Below the pieces are notes generated by a model. It was not told the origin of the DNA. It saw only the letters and a list, made by a program, of their open reading frames with translations, and searched no databases. A stretch of 64,000 nucleotides of DNA. Origin: Cyanophora paradoxa (lineage: Eukaryota > Glaucocystophyceae > Cyanophorales > Cyanophoraceae). This document shows positions 28,297 to 37,429 of the stretch, in pieces (the stretch's first letter is position 1; each line of letters opens with the position of its first letter). The position numbers and the translations under genes are program-made. Where the stretch lies: the NCBI GenBank assembly GCA_004431415.1, contig QPMI01000130.1, forward strand, positions 1 to 64,000. Direction: 5' to 3'.

Positions 28297-28740
28297 AGAT
28301 CGCGCCGGCTCGCGCGCCCGGGAGAGCTAGCTAGCTGACAGGATCGCCGCGCGTCAGGTCCGCGGTGCCTGCCCTTGGTCACGCCCGGGCGGCTGCCCGC
28401 CAGCAGCGACGGCGCTGCGCCGCAGCCGATCGACATCAGGGCATCGAGTAGCGTCGCAGAGACTCGTTGCGCACGCCCCCCAAGCGTGGAAACGCCTCCG
28501 CGTCCGTCTGACTTGCGTACACGCACGTACGCGCGCGCCTCGGTGCACAGCGCGCCCTGGCGGCGGCTCCGCGAGATGCGAGGCGGACTTCTTCACACTT
28601 CTGAGCCCGAGTGCGCGCTGGCTCCCCGCCGCGCCCCCGCCCCGCGCCCCCGCCCCGCGCCCCGCGCCACAGGCTCTCACATAGCTCCTCTTTGAACAGC
28701 TGGAGGCGGCGCAGCAAAACAGAACGAGGGCGGGGCGCTC

Positions 28741-29751
28741 GTGCCCGCCGCGGCTCCGGCTCCAGCCAGCAGCGCCCCGGCTCCGGCTCCAGCCAGCAGC
28801 GCCCTGGCGTGCGCCAGGTCCAGCGGGCAGCTCGTCGTAACAGGTCCCGCGCCAGCGTCGTGCGGCGTCTTCCAGAATGGCGTCGTGCCGGCGAGCTGTC
28901 CCCTCGCCCTGCCGCCCGATCTCGTCAGAATGATAAGGGGAGCCGCGGACGTGATGAAGATGCACCCGGAGTACAGGTCCTCCAACGACAGCTTGTACAA
29001 CCTGAAAATCTCCAGGCTCAGCTTGCCTGGCTACGAGAAGCTGCAGCGCGAGTTAGGGCACGACGTCTCGATGAAGAGAGCAGCGGAGGTGGCACCTGCT
29101 CTTGTGTACCAGCTGCTCGCGGAGCTCCAGAGCGAGAGGGCCAACAGCAGCTACCTGCTGGAAGAAATCAGCCGCCGCGACGCCGCCCTGGAACAGCTGA
29201 AGACCCAGCTTCAGCACGCAGGGCCACGCCCGCCCCTACCCCTCTTCGCACCCGTACCCCAGACCATGCAGCCGGCTCAGCCCGTCCAGATGATGACGGC
29301 TCCGCCCGTTGAGCTCCGAGGAACGAAGCGGGACCGCGAGGATGGAGACGTCCGAGGCGGCTCCAAGAGGGGCCGCGGGTGGGGAGGCCGGCGAGGCCGC
29401 GGGAGCGGCCGGGGGGGGGGCGCCGGCGGCCGCGGCGGGCGCGGAGGCGGCGACGTTGGCGGCGGCGGCGGCCGCGGCGGGCGGGAGGCGGCGGCCGTGG
29501 CCGCGGCTTGCGCAGAGGAGGCGGCGGCGGCCGCGGCGGGCGGGGAGGCGGCGAGGGTGGAGGCGGAGGCGGCGGAGACGGCGACGGCGACGGAGGCGGA
29601 GGCGGAGGCGGTGGAGACGGCGGCGGCGGCGGTGGGGCGGCGGCGGTGGGGCCGGCGGCGGCGGCGGCGGCGGCGGTGGGGGCGGCGGCGGCGACATCGT
29701 AGTCGACCAGGTATGTCACAGCAAGAATCAGCTCGGGTTGAGCTCGAGTAA
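28741..29751 (+). CDS. RGG-box-rich hypothetical protein
   Basis: Unrecognised. An open stretch without a clear ATG begins in Pro/Ala repeats (APAPASSAP twice), then reads ALPPDLVRMIRGAADVMKMH, SLYNLKISRLSLPGYEKLQR, VYQLLAELQSERANSSYLLE with EISRRDAALEQLKTQLQHAG (helical, coiled-coil-like), and becomes TKRDREDGDVRGGSKRGRGW followed by an RGG/GGR tract. From about 29480 the reading is Ala/Glu then Arg-rich, produced by GGC-rich repeat DNA, and the true C-terminus is uncertain; another frame ends KNEPEIPFKLISAGI near 29833. RGG tracts usually bind RNA. Confidence 0.4.
   Translation: MPAAAPAPASSAPAPAPASSALACARSSGQLVVTGPAPASCGVFQNGVVPASCPLALPPDLVRMIRGAADVMKMHPEYRSSNDSLYNLKISRLSLPGYEKLQRELGHDVSMKRAAEVAPALVYQLLAELQSERANSSYLLEEISRRDAALEQLKTQLQHAGPRPPLPLFAPVPQTMQPAQPVQMMTAPPVELRGTKRDREDGDVRGGSKRGRGWGGRRGRGSGRGGGAGGRGGRGGGDVGGGGGRGGREAAAVAAACAEEAAAAAAGGEAARVEAEAAETATATEAEAEAVETAAAAVGRRRWGRRRRRRRRWGRRRRHRSRPGMSQQESARVELE
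29410..29697. repeat. GGC/GGA trinucleotide-rich tract
   Basis: Almost pure GGCGGCGGC and GGAGGCGGC repeats for about 290 bp, giving poly-Gly, poly-Arg or poly-Ala in the three frames. It ends in a GGTGGGGGC run before ordinary sequence at 29700. Confidence 0.7.
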
Positions 29752-29833
29752 AACCCGAGATAGCATCTTTGCGAAAGTCCAATGCAAGAATGAGCCCGAA
29801 ATACCATTTAAGCTCATCTCGGCAGGCATCTAA

Positions 29834-30690
29834 GCTTATTTAAGCTTATCTCGCAGGCCTGTGACCGGAGCACCCGTGCGCCCGCCCCGCGCGCCCACCA
29901 GCGAGCAGCCAATCTCGATTGCACCCACTCTCTAGCTAGCTAGCTAGCTATCAGATGCCTATGGTCTCGCTAGCTAGCTAGCTACAGCTACATCGCGCCT
30001 CGTTGACCAACTCTTAGCTAGCTCGCAGCGCCATCCGCGCAGCGCCATCGCCCACTTGTCCCAGCCGCCGGCGCCGCTCCATGTGCTCCACCACATCCGC
30101 GGCGCCTCGTTGCGCGTGCCGCGGTGCCGCCAGGCGCCTGCACGCGCGAAGTCAAGGCAAGGCGCGGCGCCTAAAGCTCAGCGCGGGACGGGAAGCTATA
30201 GGATGGACCGGCCTGGCGCGCTTGCTAGCAAGCATTGCTAGCTAACGTGGCGCAGCCTGGGGCGCGCGCGTACCTGGTGCCAGAGGGACCGCGGAACGCG
30301 GAACGCAGGGAGACCACCGAGGGCTCCTGCACGGAGTAGTCAGATCACTTAGCAAATCCGATGGCAGGACGGTTTCTTGGGCACTTGTTCGAACCTGCCA
30401 TCGCGTCTCGGTCCAGAGCGTCGGAATTCGCGTCTCGGTGCTCGGAAGGGTTGCTGTCCGCCCTCAAGAGCTAGTTAGCCAGCGTGGCACCAAGTGGACG
30501 GCGGGAGACCGACCGCGGCGGGTGTCCGTTGAAGCCGATGAACGGAAGCCGATGAACAAGGACCTGCGCGTGAAGAGGACAAGAATGCGCTACGAGTCGC
30601 GGTTCAATGCTGTTGCTCGGGCGGCGGCCAGCGAGGCCTGCGGGACGAAGACGTTGACGAAGGCTTTTTGGATGTGTACCCTGTCCAATT
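29834..30690. other. Spacer with GCTA microsatellite, no gene seen
   Basis: CTAGCTAGCTAGCTAGC runs at about 29932-29949 and 29970-29986. No coherent reading frame. Similar GCTA runs occur at 1870, 2345 and 28076. Confidence 0.4.
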
Positions 30691-30774
30691 GCGTACTGTC
30701 GACATTCGAGGAATGGGAAATGTCGACATTCGAGGAGATAATGAGGATAATGTCAAAACCGGGGCCCCGGCTCA

Positions 30775-31095
30775 TCTCACCAGAATTTCGCCAGAATCTT
30801 CGTGATTCTCGAGATTGTGCGCGAATTTCGGGGGAAATGTCAAAACCGGAAACCGGCGTGGCCCGAATTCTCGCCAGAATCTCACCAGAATTTCGCCAGA
30901 ATATCCGTGATTCTCGAGATTGTGCGAGAATTTCGGGGGAAATGTCAAAACTGGAAACCGGCGTGGCCCCGAATTCTCGCCGGAATCTCACCAGAATTCG
31001 AATTTCGCCAGCAGCAGAATATTCGTGATTCTCGAGATTGTGCGCGAACTTCGGAATTCGGGGGAAAATGTCAAAATCGGCAAACGCTTTGGCCC
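30775..31095. repeat. Three tandem units of about 105-118 bp
   Basis: GTGATTCTCGAGATTGTGCG recurs at 30802, 30907 and 31025, each followed by a GGGGGAAA(A)TGTCAAAA block and preceded by CAGAAT. The units have diverged by small indels. The array runs directly into the 141-bp minisatellite region. Confidence 0.75.
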
Positions 31096-31244
31096 GTCCC
31101 CGAGTTCCAATTCTCTCCCAAAATTTTATCGCCGGCCTCGCCGAGTCGCTCGTCGCGATTTTTCGCTCTCGCTCTTCTGTATTTTCTGTACATGTATTTC
31201 TGTAGTGTATGTGCTCGAGTGTGGTTTTCAAGAAGGACAGGGAT

Positions 31245-32430
31245 GCAAGGCGGGGCGCGCCGCGGCGGGGCGGGGCGGGCAGGGGCCGGCGCGGGGCGCG
31301 ATCCGGCCTGTGCGCGGGCGTCAGCGCGGCTCGCGGCGGGCGGGGAGGCGGCGGGGGCGGCGCGGACCTGGCCTCAGCCCCGTCGGCGAGGCGGGGCGCG
31401 CCGCGGCGGGGCGGGGCGGGCAAGGGCCGGCGCGGGGCGCGATCCGGCCTGCGCGCGGGCGTCAGCGCGGCTCGCGGCGGGCGGGGAGGCGGCGGGGGCG
31501 GCGCGGACCTGGCCTCAGCCCCGTCGGCGAGGCGGGGCGCGCCGCGGCGGGGCGGGGCGGGCAGGGGCCGGCGCGGGGCGCGATCCGGCCTGCGCGCGGG
31601 CGTCAGCGCGGCTCGCGGCGGGCGGGGAGGCGGCGGGGGCGGCGCGGACCTGGCCTCAGCCCCGTCGGCGAGGCGGGGCGCGCCGCGGCGGGGCGGGGCG
31701 GGCAGGGGCCGGCGCGGGGCGCGATCCGGCCTGCGCGCGGGCGTCAGCGCGGCTCGCGGCGGGCGGGGAGGCGGCGGGGGCGGCGCGGACCTGGCCTCAG
31801 CCCCGTCGGCGAGGCGGGGCGCGCAGCGGCAGGGCGGGGCGGGCAGGGCCGGCGCGGGGCGCGATCCGGCCTGTGCGCGGGCGTCAGCGCGGCTCGCGGC
31901 GGGCGGGGAGGCGGCGGGGGCGGCGCGGACCTGGCCTCAGCCCCGTCGGCGAGGCGGGGCGCGCCGCGGCGGGGCGGGGCGGGCAGGGGCCGGCGCGGGG
32001 CGCGATCCGGCCTGTGCGCATGCGTCAGCGCGGCTCGCGGGGAGGCGGCGGGGCGGCGCGGACCTGGCCCGGCGGCCGGCGCCTCAGCCCCGTCGGCGAG
32101 GCGCGCGGGGCGCGCCGCGGCGGGGCGGGGCGGGCAGGGGCCGGCGCGGGGCGCGATCCGGCCTGTGCGCATGCGTCAGCGCGGCTCGCGGGGAGGCGGC
32201 GGGGCGGCGCGGACCTGGCCGGCGCCTCAGCCCAGTCGGCGAGGCGCGCGGGGCGCGCCGCGGCGGGGCGGGGCGGGCAGGGGCCGGCGCGGGGCGCGAT
32301 CCGGCCTGTGCGGGGGCGTCAGCGCGGCTCGCGGCGGGCGGGGAGGCGGCGAGGGCGGCGCGGACCTGGCCTTAGCCCCGTCGGCGCGCGCGAGGCGGGG
32401 CGCGCAGCGGCAGGGCGGGGCGGGCGGGGC
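31245..32430. repeat. GC-rich minisatellite, 141-bp unit, about eight copies
   Basis: GTCGGCGAGGCG starts at 31382, 31523, 31664, 31805, 31945, 32092 and 32235, with a final variant at 32380. The first four steps are exactly 141 bp, then 140, 147, 143 and 145. The sequence is almost entirely G and C. Because 141 is divisible by three, long open frames persist in several frames; these are probably not genes. The last three units carry CATGCGTCAGC or GGCGCC variants, so the array diversifies toward its right end. Confidence 0.9.
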
Positions 32431-32725
32431 ATGATGTGCCTAGATAGCGCGCTATACAGCTGCAGCTGTAGGCCATCGGCTCCAGTGAGCAACTACCGCA
32501 GTATCACGAGCGCGCGCGGCTAGGCTAGGACGAAAGCACTTCTCCGAAGCTTTTGCATGTCTTCTGACGGGCTAGCTTGCGCGGAGCGACACGTTGTAGG
32601 GCGATCGTACTCGCGCCACTGCTGCCGGTGCGCGAGGGCACAGACAACGTTGAAACTGCTTCCAGAACATAGCTGTCGCTACGCCTCGCCTCCTACGTCT
32701 CCGCTTCTATGTCCGACGGCGCCTG

Positions 32726-32962
32726 CTATCTGGAGCTGATTTCGGCGGGGGATAGCTCATTTCGGCATTCGCCGAAATCGTACCCGAAATGATTCTCGCT
32801 GTGTGTGCCTCCGACCTCGGCGATGCGCAGCTGCTCTCCCTCGCCGAACTGCGCCTTCAGGACGCCGCCCGACGGGACCCTGGTGCGGCTAAAGTTGATA
32901 CGCTTCTCGCCAAGGCGTGCTAGCCACGCTTCGAGGTCTTCCTCTGGCCCGATGAAGGGCAT
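32726..32962 (-). CDS. Hypothetical 78-aa protein or exon
   Basis: Unrecognised. ATG at 32962 begins PFIGPEEDLEAWLARLGEK, followed by NFSRTRVPSGGVLKAQFGEG, EQLRIAEVGGTHSENHFGY and DFGECRNELSPAEISSR. This reads like a real protein domain, with composition unlike the minisatellite beside it. It could be a small gene or a surviving exon. Confidence 0.4.
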   Translation of the reverse strand: MPFIGPEEDLEAWLARLGEKRINFSRTRVPSGGVLKAQFGEGEQLRIAEVGGTHSENHFGYDFGECRNELSPAEISSR

Positions 32963-33084
32963 GCTGCGGCGGCAACGGCTAGCTAGCGTATCCCCAACGG
33001 TGCTCTCCCCCGGTCATGCAAACCCAGTTCCTGGGATTTGAACCCTTGCTGTTAGGGTGGAAAACGTCTAATTTCCAGTTTCCC

Positions 33085-33122
33085 CACCATACGTTTTTTC
33101 CCCGGGCGCCGGACTGTTACGA
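33085..33122 (+). repeat. Segment shared with 27,955-27,992 (inverted)
   Basis: Begins CACCATACGTTTTTTCCCCG and continues through the same GGGCGCCGGACTGTTACG as the minus strand near 27955-27992, then both diverge. Confidence 0.65.
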
Positions 33123-33191
33123 GCCCGCCGCGGGTGCCGCCGGTGCCGCCATGTTCAAAAATTTGCCGCCGAGTTTGAATTGACGTATACC

Positions 33192-33210
33192 GGGGGGGGG
33201 GGGGGGGGGG
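33192..33210. repeat. G19 homopolymer
   Basis: Nineteen consecutive G bases, close to a short TATATATATA stretch at 33244. Confidence 0.9.
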
Positions 33211-33388
33211 TTGCACACGTTAGTCCCTGATACCCGGGCCCCATATATATATATACTGCCGCAGAAGTGTGCGCACGTACGCGTGAAAAGTAGAACCTCG
33301 GGTTGTTTCCCTCGCTCCGCTCGGGTCGACCTGAGGCTGATCATGACGTCGACCGTGGCCGTACCCTTGAAATGTCCCGACCTCCCAA

Positions 33389-34123
33389 ATGTCCCGCATG
33401 CGCAGGTCTACCATCACTAGTACTACGCCCACTGACGACCTCACTCTCAACCTATCACCTACGGCCGCTCGCCGGGCCCTCGCGCCCGCCGCCGACCCGC
33501 CGTCGCCTGCGCGACCTGCGCCTCCGATCCACACCTCTCTCGCTACCGCCGACACGCTCGCCTCCCGCCGCCACCGCTGCTCTTGCCCCCCCTGCCCTCT
33601 CTCGCCCGTTGCCCCAGTCGCCCTTCCCCACGGCCCCACCCCCCACCCCCTCCGCCCTCACCGTTCTGCTGATCTCCCGCTACCCCAGGGAGGGGACGGT
33701 GGTGCGAGCTGCCAGGTGGAAGGTCGTCGGTCGGCCGCTGAACCCACCGGCGCCTGCCCCGGCCACGCGCCAGGCCGGGACGGTCGGACCGCCGCGGAGG
33801 GGGCTCGTCATTGCCCGCGGCGGGGGGGAGGCGGTCGGCGGGCGGCTGGAAGCCCGGCGGAACGCGCCACTGGAGCCTCCCTCCTCCCGACCGCGGCTGC
33901 CCGACCCGGTCCTCCCCTGTCCTGTCCCACCGCCCAACGTCGCCCCATGCCGTGCCCTCCTCCCTGCCCCCGTCCCCCTTACCCCCGACCAACCTTCCCG
34001 GATGCCCTGAGCCCGGCGGCTCCACCAGGCTTGCTCTCGGACGAGCGAGCCCCCGACCCGACCCGCCGTGCCGACGACACGGCGGGCCGTACTCTAGCGT
34101 GTACAGAGAGGTTTAGATTATAG
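33389..34123 (+). CDS. Pro/Ala/Arg-rich open frame, doubtful
   Basis: ATG at 33389, 244 codons. The start SRMRRSTITSTTPTDDLTLN then LSPTAARRALAPAAD resembles the low-complexity N-terminus of retroelement gag proteins such as the one at 22195, but the rest is Pro/Arg/Ala-rich and no domain can be seen. A second frame between 33680 and 34007 also looks partly coherent (GTVVRAARWKVVGRPLNPP). Possibly a decayed gag gene. Confidence 0.25.
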   Translation: MSRMRRSTITSTTPTDDLTLNLSPTAARRALAPAADPPSPARPAPPIHTSLATADTLASRRHRCSCPPCPLSPVAPVALPHGPTPHPLRPHRSADLPLPQGGDGGASCQVEGRRSAAEPTGACPGHAPGRDGRTAAEGARHCPRRGGGGRRAAGSPAERATGASLLPTAAARPGPPLSCPTAQRRPMPCPPPCPRPPYPRPTFPDALSPAAPPGLLSDERAPDPTRRADDTAGRTLACTERFRL

Positions 34124-35029
34124 TGCGCCTTCTCGGAGGCCCTAGCTTACTAGGCATAGCGCTAGCTACAGCTGCAGCTCACTTCGCTGCCCACCTCTGG
34201 TTTCTATTCTCGTCCCTGGGTAGTCACTCCCTTTCCCGCGTAGGATCTTTCCTGTGCTGCAGCTCTAGACTTAGTCCCCGGGGTAGCATCGCCAGTTACT
34301 TCGAATTCCACATCCGAGCTCCACCCGGTCCGATGTCCGAAAGGCTTAGTCCCGTAGGCTCATCTCTCGACTTGACACAGATGGACACCTCAGTTACATC
34401 TCTAGCCATTTGTCTCGGTGTGTGCGAATTCATTTATTCGCGCAGGTCTACAGGCCTGCGAGTTTGGTGCCAACTTGGCAATCCGATGATCGTGTTGCAG
34501 TACCCGTGCTTCGAGCCGGCAAGCTAGTCGACAGGCTCTCGGCTAGCCCTGCGCATGCATGCTGGGCGACGTCGACAGGCTCCGACAGCGCAGCATGGCG
34601 CCGGCCCGCGGCCATATACGCATGGCCTGGGCCCCCCGAGCTGCCTTGCGACTGCTCGCATCCTTGCTACTGCATACTTGCTGCTGCTTGAAGCACATCA
34701 CTCGGCTGCTCCGGTGCGACTGCTCGCTGTTGCTGCTCCGGTGCCGCCGACGGTAATGACTGTCCCGCGCCCGCTCGAGCTCGGCGATTGCAATCCCAGT
34801 CAAACATGCCACCGTGGCATGCGCACACTCTTCAAGCTTGCGAGACAAGGTGCGCTCGCGCGCCGCCCGACAATCCGGTCCCGCGCCGGCCGCGGCCGCG
34901 GCCGCTGACTTGGCCGCTCGGGTGCAGATCTCGCCATGTCGTCGAACAGCTCCTTTTGCGCTTCTTCTTCTTCTTCTTCTCAGCCGCATAGTGCACAACT
35001 AGATTCGATGTGTGCCGCACTCCGCAGCA
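34124..35029. other. No convincing gene
   Basis: Mixed-composition DNA with short open frames. CTTCTTCTTCTTCTTCT occurs at about 34961-34978. Nothing recognisable. Confidence 0.35.
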
Positions 35030-35635
35030 GACGGCGAGTCGCGGCGCGGCTCGACGGGCGGGGCGGAGGCGCAGCGGGTGCACGTGGCGGCGCGGCGCGC
35101 CGGGTGGGGCAGAGGCGCAGCGGGTGGCGGCGTGGCGCGCCGGCGGGGTGGAGGCGCGGCGGACGGCGGCGCGGCTCGCCGGGCGGCCGGGGAGCTCGGC
35201 GGGCGGCGGCGCAGCTCGCCGCACGGGGCAGCGGCGCGGCGGGCGGCAGCGCGGCTCGTCGGCGGGCAGACGCGCGGTGAGTGGCGGCGCGGCTTGCCGG
35301 GCCGCCCGGGCGGGGCGGAGGCGCGGCGGGCGGCGGCGCGGCTCGCCAGGCGGGGCGGAGGCGCGGCGGGCGGGGCGCGGCGCGCGGGGCGGGCGCAGGC
35401 GCGGCGGGCGGCGGCGCGGCGCGCCCCGGCGGGGCGGAGGCGCGGCGGGCGGGGCGGAGGCGCGGCGGGCGGCGGCGCGGCTCGCCGGGCGGGGCGCAGG
35501 CGCGGTGGGCGGCGGCGTGGCTCGCCGGGCGGGCGGAGGCGCGGCGGGCGGCGGCGTGGCGCCTGGGGCGTGGCGGGGGCGCGGCGGGCGGCGGCGCGGC
35601 TCGCCAGGCGGAGCGGATTCGGGAGGCACGTCAAC
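35030..35635. repeat. Second GC-rich minisatellite
   Basis: Short irregular units built from GGCGGCGCGGCTCGCCGGGC and GGGGCGGAGGCGCGGCGGGC. Long open frames occur in several frames on both strands, all Ala/Arg/Gly or Pro/Arg-rich and best read as repeat shadow. The words GGCGCGGCTCGC and GCGGCGGGCGG also build the 141-bp units at 31-32 kb. Confidence 0.8.
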
Positions 35636-36225
35636 GCCTAGCAAGCAATAGCTGCAGCGTGCAGATGCTGTCGTTGTTGTACATCCCGAGACGCCGTGAC
35701 GACCAAGGGGCGGGGGCGAGTCTTAGTAACCTAACTGATTGACCTGCAAGCCTTCTTCCGGCCCCAAGAGCTCAGCTCCTCGATATCAGTATCAGCGGCT
35801 GCAGGCTCTACAGAGTGTAGATCTCTTTCTTCCCCTCGTTAGAGGTCCTTCCCCTCCAACAGGGGCAGTGCAGCTGCAGTGTCCCTGTTCCGTTCATTCA
35901 CCAGGGGCCCGGGGCGGGCACGTGCACGCTGTGACGTGGCAGGGCATGCCTGGGCGGGACCACTGCGATAGTTTGCTAAGCTGCAAGTTGAAACCTGAAA
36001 CAGTTTTGAAACAGCGAGCTCGAGGCCATGAGGTAGGGCTACCGCTCTTCGGCGTACGCGAAAAAAAATCAGTGTAGGGGCGTCACACGGTCAGCCAGAC
36101 AGGACGGCGCATGCGCATGGCTCCTGCAGCTGGCCATGGCCGGGTAGGGCGAGGGGGGCCCCCAAGGTAGCCTCCGGCCCACCCCGAGGCGCACGGCCGC
36201 CCCACGGGGCTTGTACGATTCGCCC
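35636..36225. other. No gene seen
   Basis: About 590 bp of moderate composition between the minisatellite and the duplicated segment. No coherent frame. Confidence 0.35.
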
Positions 36226-36570
36226 CGCGGCCGGGGATCACAAGAGGAAAAGGATGGGGCGATGGGGAGAGAAGTGAAGGGGCGCTGGCGGGGTGGGCTG
36301 GGCGCGCGGCTGGGCTGGCGGTGCCGTGGGGGGGCGACGGGCGGAGGTCGGGGCGCGCGTTGAGCAGGCCGCACAGCACGCCCTCCTGCGCGACCCGCCA
36401 GCGGTCGGGGCCGGCGGAGAGCGGGCGCAGGAGGGGGAGGCCGCACGTCGCCCGGGTCGCACGAGGTGCAGCGCTTGCGGTTCAGCGCTGGAAAATGGCT
36501 GCTGGGAAGTGCCTGCGCTGCTGGCCTCTGCGACTGCTTGGAGCGGGAAGGAGAGGCGGGTCTGTTTGCT
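36226..36570 (-). repeat. Duplicated segment, inverted copy 2
   Basis: Reverse complement of 16932-17294 with a deletion of about 20 bp and a few small changes. It abuts the histone deacetylase-like exons on its right, so the deacetylase reading is replaced at about 36575 by duplicated DNA. Confidence 0.75.
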
Positions 36571-36585
36571 GCATTCTCGCGGCGC

Positions 36586-36947
36586 GCAGGTACTCCTCCG
36601 TACGCGTGTGCGCCAGCAGGAGCTCCTCATCGCTGGCGCGGCGGTGGCACTCAACGAACCCCCGCCCGCGGTGCAGGTCGGCTCGCGCCCGCAGCAGCGC
36701 CACCACTTCGCGCAGATTCTGGCACGAGGTGGCTAAGTCGGTAAAGCGCACGTTGTACCGCTCGCTCAACCACCGGCATGCTAGCTAGCGCTGCAGAGCT
36801 GAGCGCGGGGGCATCGCCCGGGCTGCAGCTGAAGGCTGCGACGTCGGCTGTCTCTCTCTTCGAGTCCACTTCGACCAGCCCATTGGCGGCCCGCCTGGCG
36901 CGCTTCGCGGGCGGCGGCGCGGCGCGTTCGGGGTCCTCGGCCGCCAT
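36586..36947 (-). pseudogene. Histone deacetylase 5' exons, truncated by the duplication
   Basis: Reading leftward, ATG at 36947 starts AAEDPERAAPPPAKRARRA (a nuclear-localisation-like basic run); after an apparent intron the frame gives ERYNVRFTDLATSCQNLRE, then VVALLRARADLHRGRGFVEC and HRRASDEELLLAHTRTEEYL. The ...C/V-RRA(S/T)-E/D-EL-L-H--EYL pattern is the N-terminal signature of class II-type histone deacetylases, just before the catalytic domain. The catalytic His-His, Asp and His motifs are absent because the reading enters the inverted duplicate at about 36575. Either the gene was broken by the rearrangement or the remaining exons lie elsewhere. The first exon could belong to another gene. 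Confidence 0.5.
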
Positions 36948-37429
36948 CCGACGTGGCGCTCGTATGTGCTGTCCGCAAATCAACTACGTAAGACTTGCAG
37001 ATCGTGCACACTGCGAGCGGCGCGCCAAGAGCTTCGGCGCACCTGGTCAACAAGCCTGCTCGCGCGGCTCCACGGACTAGGCCTGGGGGTTTATGGCCGA
37101 AAGATAGCAGCTGCAGAGGCGCTGTTCGACTTGCGTGCTTGCCAAAGAAGTTGACAATAGCCGGGCTCTGATGGCCCGGGGGTTGCGAACGAAGTGACGG
37201 GCGAATGCCTCATGAAGGTGCCTCGAGTTCAGGCTCAAGCCTTTCCTAGCGGTGCGCGCGAGCTCACGGCGTGCTCTCGCAGCGCGCAGCCCACTTGGCG
37301 GAAGAGTTCTGGTGCACAACGCTTACGGTCGTGGCCTCGTACGCCTCACGCGCGGCCGTACGTGGCCTCTATCTCGCACGCAGGTCTCGGATTTCGCAGG
37401 GGACTGCACTCTACGCGTCGAAAGCAGCG
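36948..37429. other. Spacer upstream of ATG4
   Basis: About 480 bp between divergent gene starts. It should hold the promoters of the deacetylase-like exons and of ATG4. No motif stands out. Confidence 0.4.

Noticed and set aside
30802-32523. Open frames of 388 to 573 codons in all three plus-strand frames
   Set aside because: Produced by the 141-bp repeat unit, which is divisible by three and lacks stops because it is nearly pure G/C.
33025-33105. GGGATTTGAACCC resembling a tRNA T-arm, with a nearby hairpin GGAAA...TTTCC
   Set aside because: Only three T-stem pairs form, the hairpin loop is eight bases and the acceptor stem is missing.
34832-35651. Long Pro/Arg/Ala-rich open frames on both strands
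   Set aside because: Minisatellite shadow; all frames look alike and none contains a domain.
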